Positions 6,693 through 6,999 of a DNA stretch of 6,999 nucleotides are shown here, piece by piece. Both the position numbers and the translations under genes were made by a program. The notes under the pieces were generated by a model. The model was not told the origin of the DNA and did not search any database. It saw only the letters and a list, made by a program, of their open reading frames with translations. Within the stretch, counting starts at the first letter, position 1, and every line of letters begins with the position of its first letter. This DNA is from an uncultured Clostridia bacterium (GTDB lineage: Bacteria; Bacillota_A; Clostridia; Oscillospirales; Oscillospiraceae): contig CAMJQX010000081.1 of the NCBI GenBank assembly GCA_946408145.1, positions 1-6,999 on the forward strand, written 5' to 3'.

Positions 6693-6716
6693 AGCAGGCG
6701 GCTTGCGCCGCCTGCT
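6693..6716 (-). other. Perfect hairpin just upstream of the hexokinase start
   Basis: Positions 6693-6702 and 6707-6716 form a perfect 10-bp GC-rich stem (arm agcaggcggc on the plus strand) with a 4-base loop. It lies in the 60-base gap between the SPFH stop and the hexokinase ATG and ends 11 bases before that ATG. No T-run follows on either strand, so it is not a standard intrinsic terminator. It could stabilise or process the upstream mRNA end, attenuate read-through, or limit ribosome access to the hexokinase start. Confidence 0.75.
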
Positions 6717-6741
6717 GTCCTTTCTCTGTATAGTCGGAACT

Positions 6742-6999
6742 TTACTTTTCCCTGGCTGCCTCGATCACGCCGCTGGCAAGGCCCGCCAGGCCCTGGATCT
6801 CGCTGGGAATGATGATCTTGGTGGCCTGCCCGTTGGCGGCGGCGGCAAAGGACTCAAGCGCTTTGATGCGGATGACGGCGTCGGTCGGGGCGGCCTCGTT
6901 GATGAGGCGGATGCCTTCGGCGGTGGCGGTCTGCACCTTCAGGATGGCCTCGGCCTGGCCTTCGGCCTCCAGGATCTGCTGCTGCTTCTTGGCGTCGGC
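6742..6999 (-). CDS. SPFH/band-7 (paraslipin/stomatin-like) membrane protein, C-terminal part (5' end outside window)
   Basis: The last 85 residues of a band-7 family protein; the frame stays open to the right edge of the window. The visible part is the characteristic tail. First comes an Ala/Glu/Gln-rich coiled-coil segment (KKQQQILEAEGQAEAILKVQ), then the conserved ALESFAAAANGQATKIIIPSEIQG region, and a Gly/Ala end. This tail is typical of slipin/paraslipin and QmcA-like proteins, which form oligomeric cages or scaffolds at the membrane. Its N-terminal membrane anchor and SPFH domain lie outside the window. Such genes often sit beside an nfeD gene, which would be beyond the right edge. It may share a transcript with the hexokinase gene, with the 6693-6716 hairpin between. 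No specific role can be given. Confidence 0.9.
   Translation of the reverse strand, partial: ADAKKQQQILEAEGQAEAILKVQTATAEGIRLINEAAPTDAVIRIKALESFAAAANGQATKIIIPSEIQGLAGLASGVIEAAREK

Noticed and set aside
5548..6693. A 381-codon open frame on the plus strand opposite the hexokinase gene
   Set aside because: The minus strand encodes a complete hexokinase with ordered motifs. The plus-strand translation is compositionally biased and matches nothing recognisable.

Overview
The window (6,999 bp) comes from a GC-rich, spore-forming Firmicute, most likely a gut-type clostridium of the Oscillospiraceae/Ruminococcaceae kind. The evidence is the pair of spore-specific SpoVA genes, a clostridial-style lipoprotein PotD, strong GGGAGG ribosome binding sites and a high-GC codon preference. 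The genus cannot be decided from this sequence. No RNA genes, transposase genes or CRISPR arrays are visible, and coding density is high.

Layout, left to right. (1) Positions 1-1509: the 3' end of potC (polyamine ABC permease) overlaps potD (polyamine-binding lipoprotein) by an ATGA, and the operon ends in a strong intrinsic terminator. (2) Positions 1544-3791: one monocistronic gene for a cytoplasmic GH36 alpha-galactosidase, with its own ribosome binding site and terminator. (3) Positions 3788-5227: spoVAD and spoVAE (SpoVAEB type), the dipicolinic-acid channel genes. A good match to a forespore sigma-G promoter precedes them, and its -35 element lies in the tail of the galactosidase terminator. 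The usual partner spoVAC is not upstream. (4) Positions 5225-5412: a convergent intergenic region with a bidirectional terminator, flanked by inverted copies of a 14-bp tandem repeat. Both neighbouring stop codons are the first bases of the repeat on their own strands. (5) Positions 5410-6681, minus strand: a hexokinase of the eukaryotic-type family rather than a ROK glucokinase. (6) Positions 6742-6999, minus strand: the C-terminal end of an SPFH/band-7 (paraslipin-like) membrane protein, separated from the hexokinase gene by a perfect 10-bp hairpin.

The genes form separate transcription units rather than one pathway. PotCD imports polyamines. The alpha-galactosidase would split imported melibiose or raffinose-family sugars, and the hexokinase could phosphorylate released glucose, but they are not in one operon and no sugar transporter is present. 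SpoVAD/SpoVAE act only in spores. No new defence or mobile system is evident. The points most worth a second look are the repeat-framed convergent terminator, the missing spoVAC with the promoter packed into a terminator, and the eukaryotic-type hexokinase.
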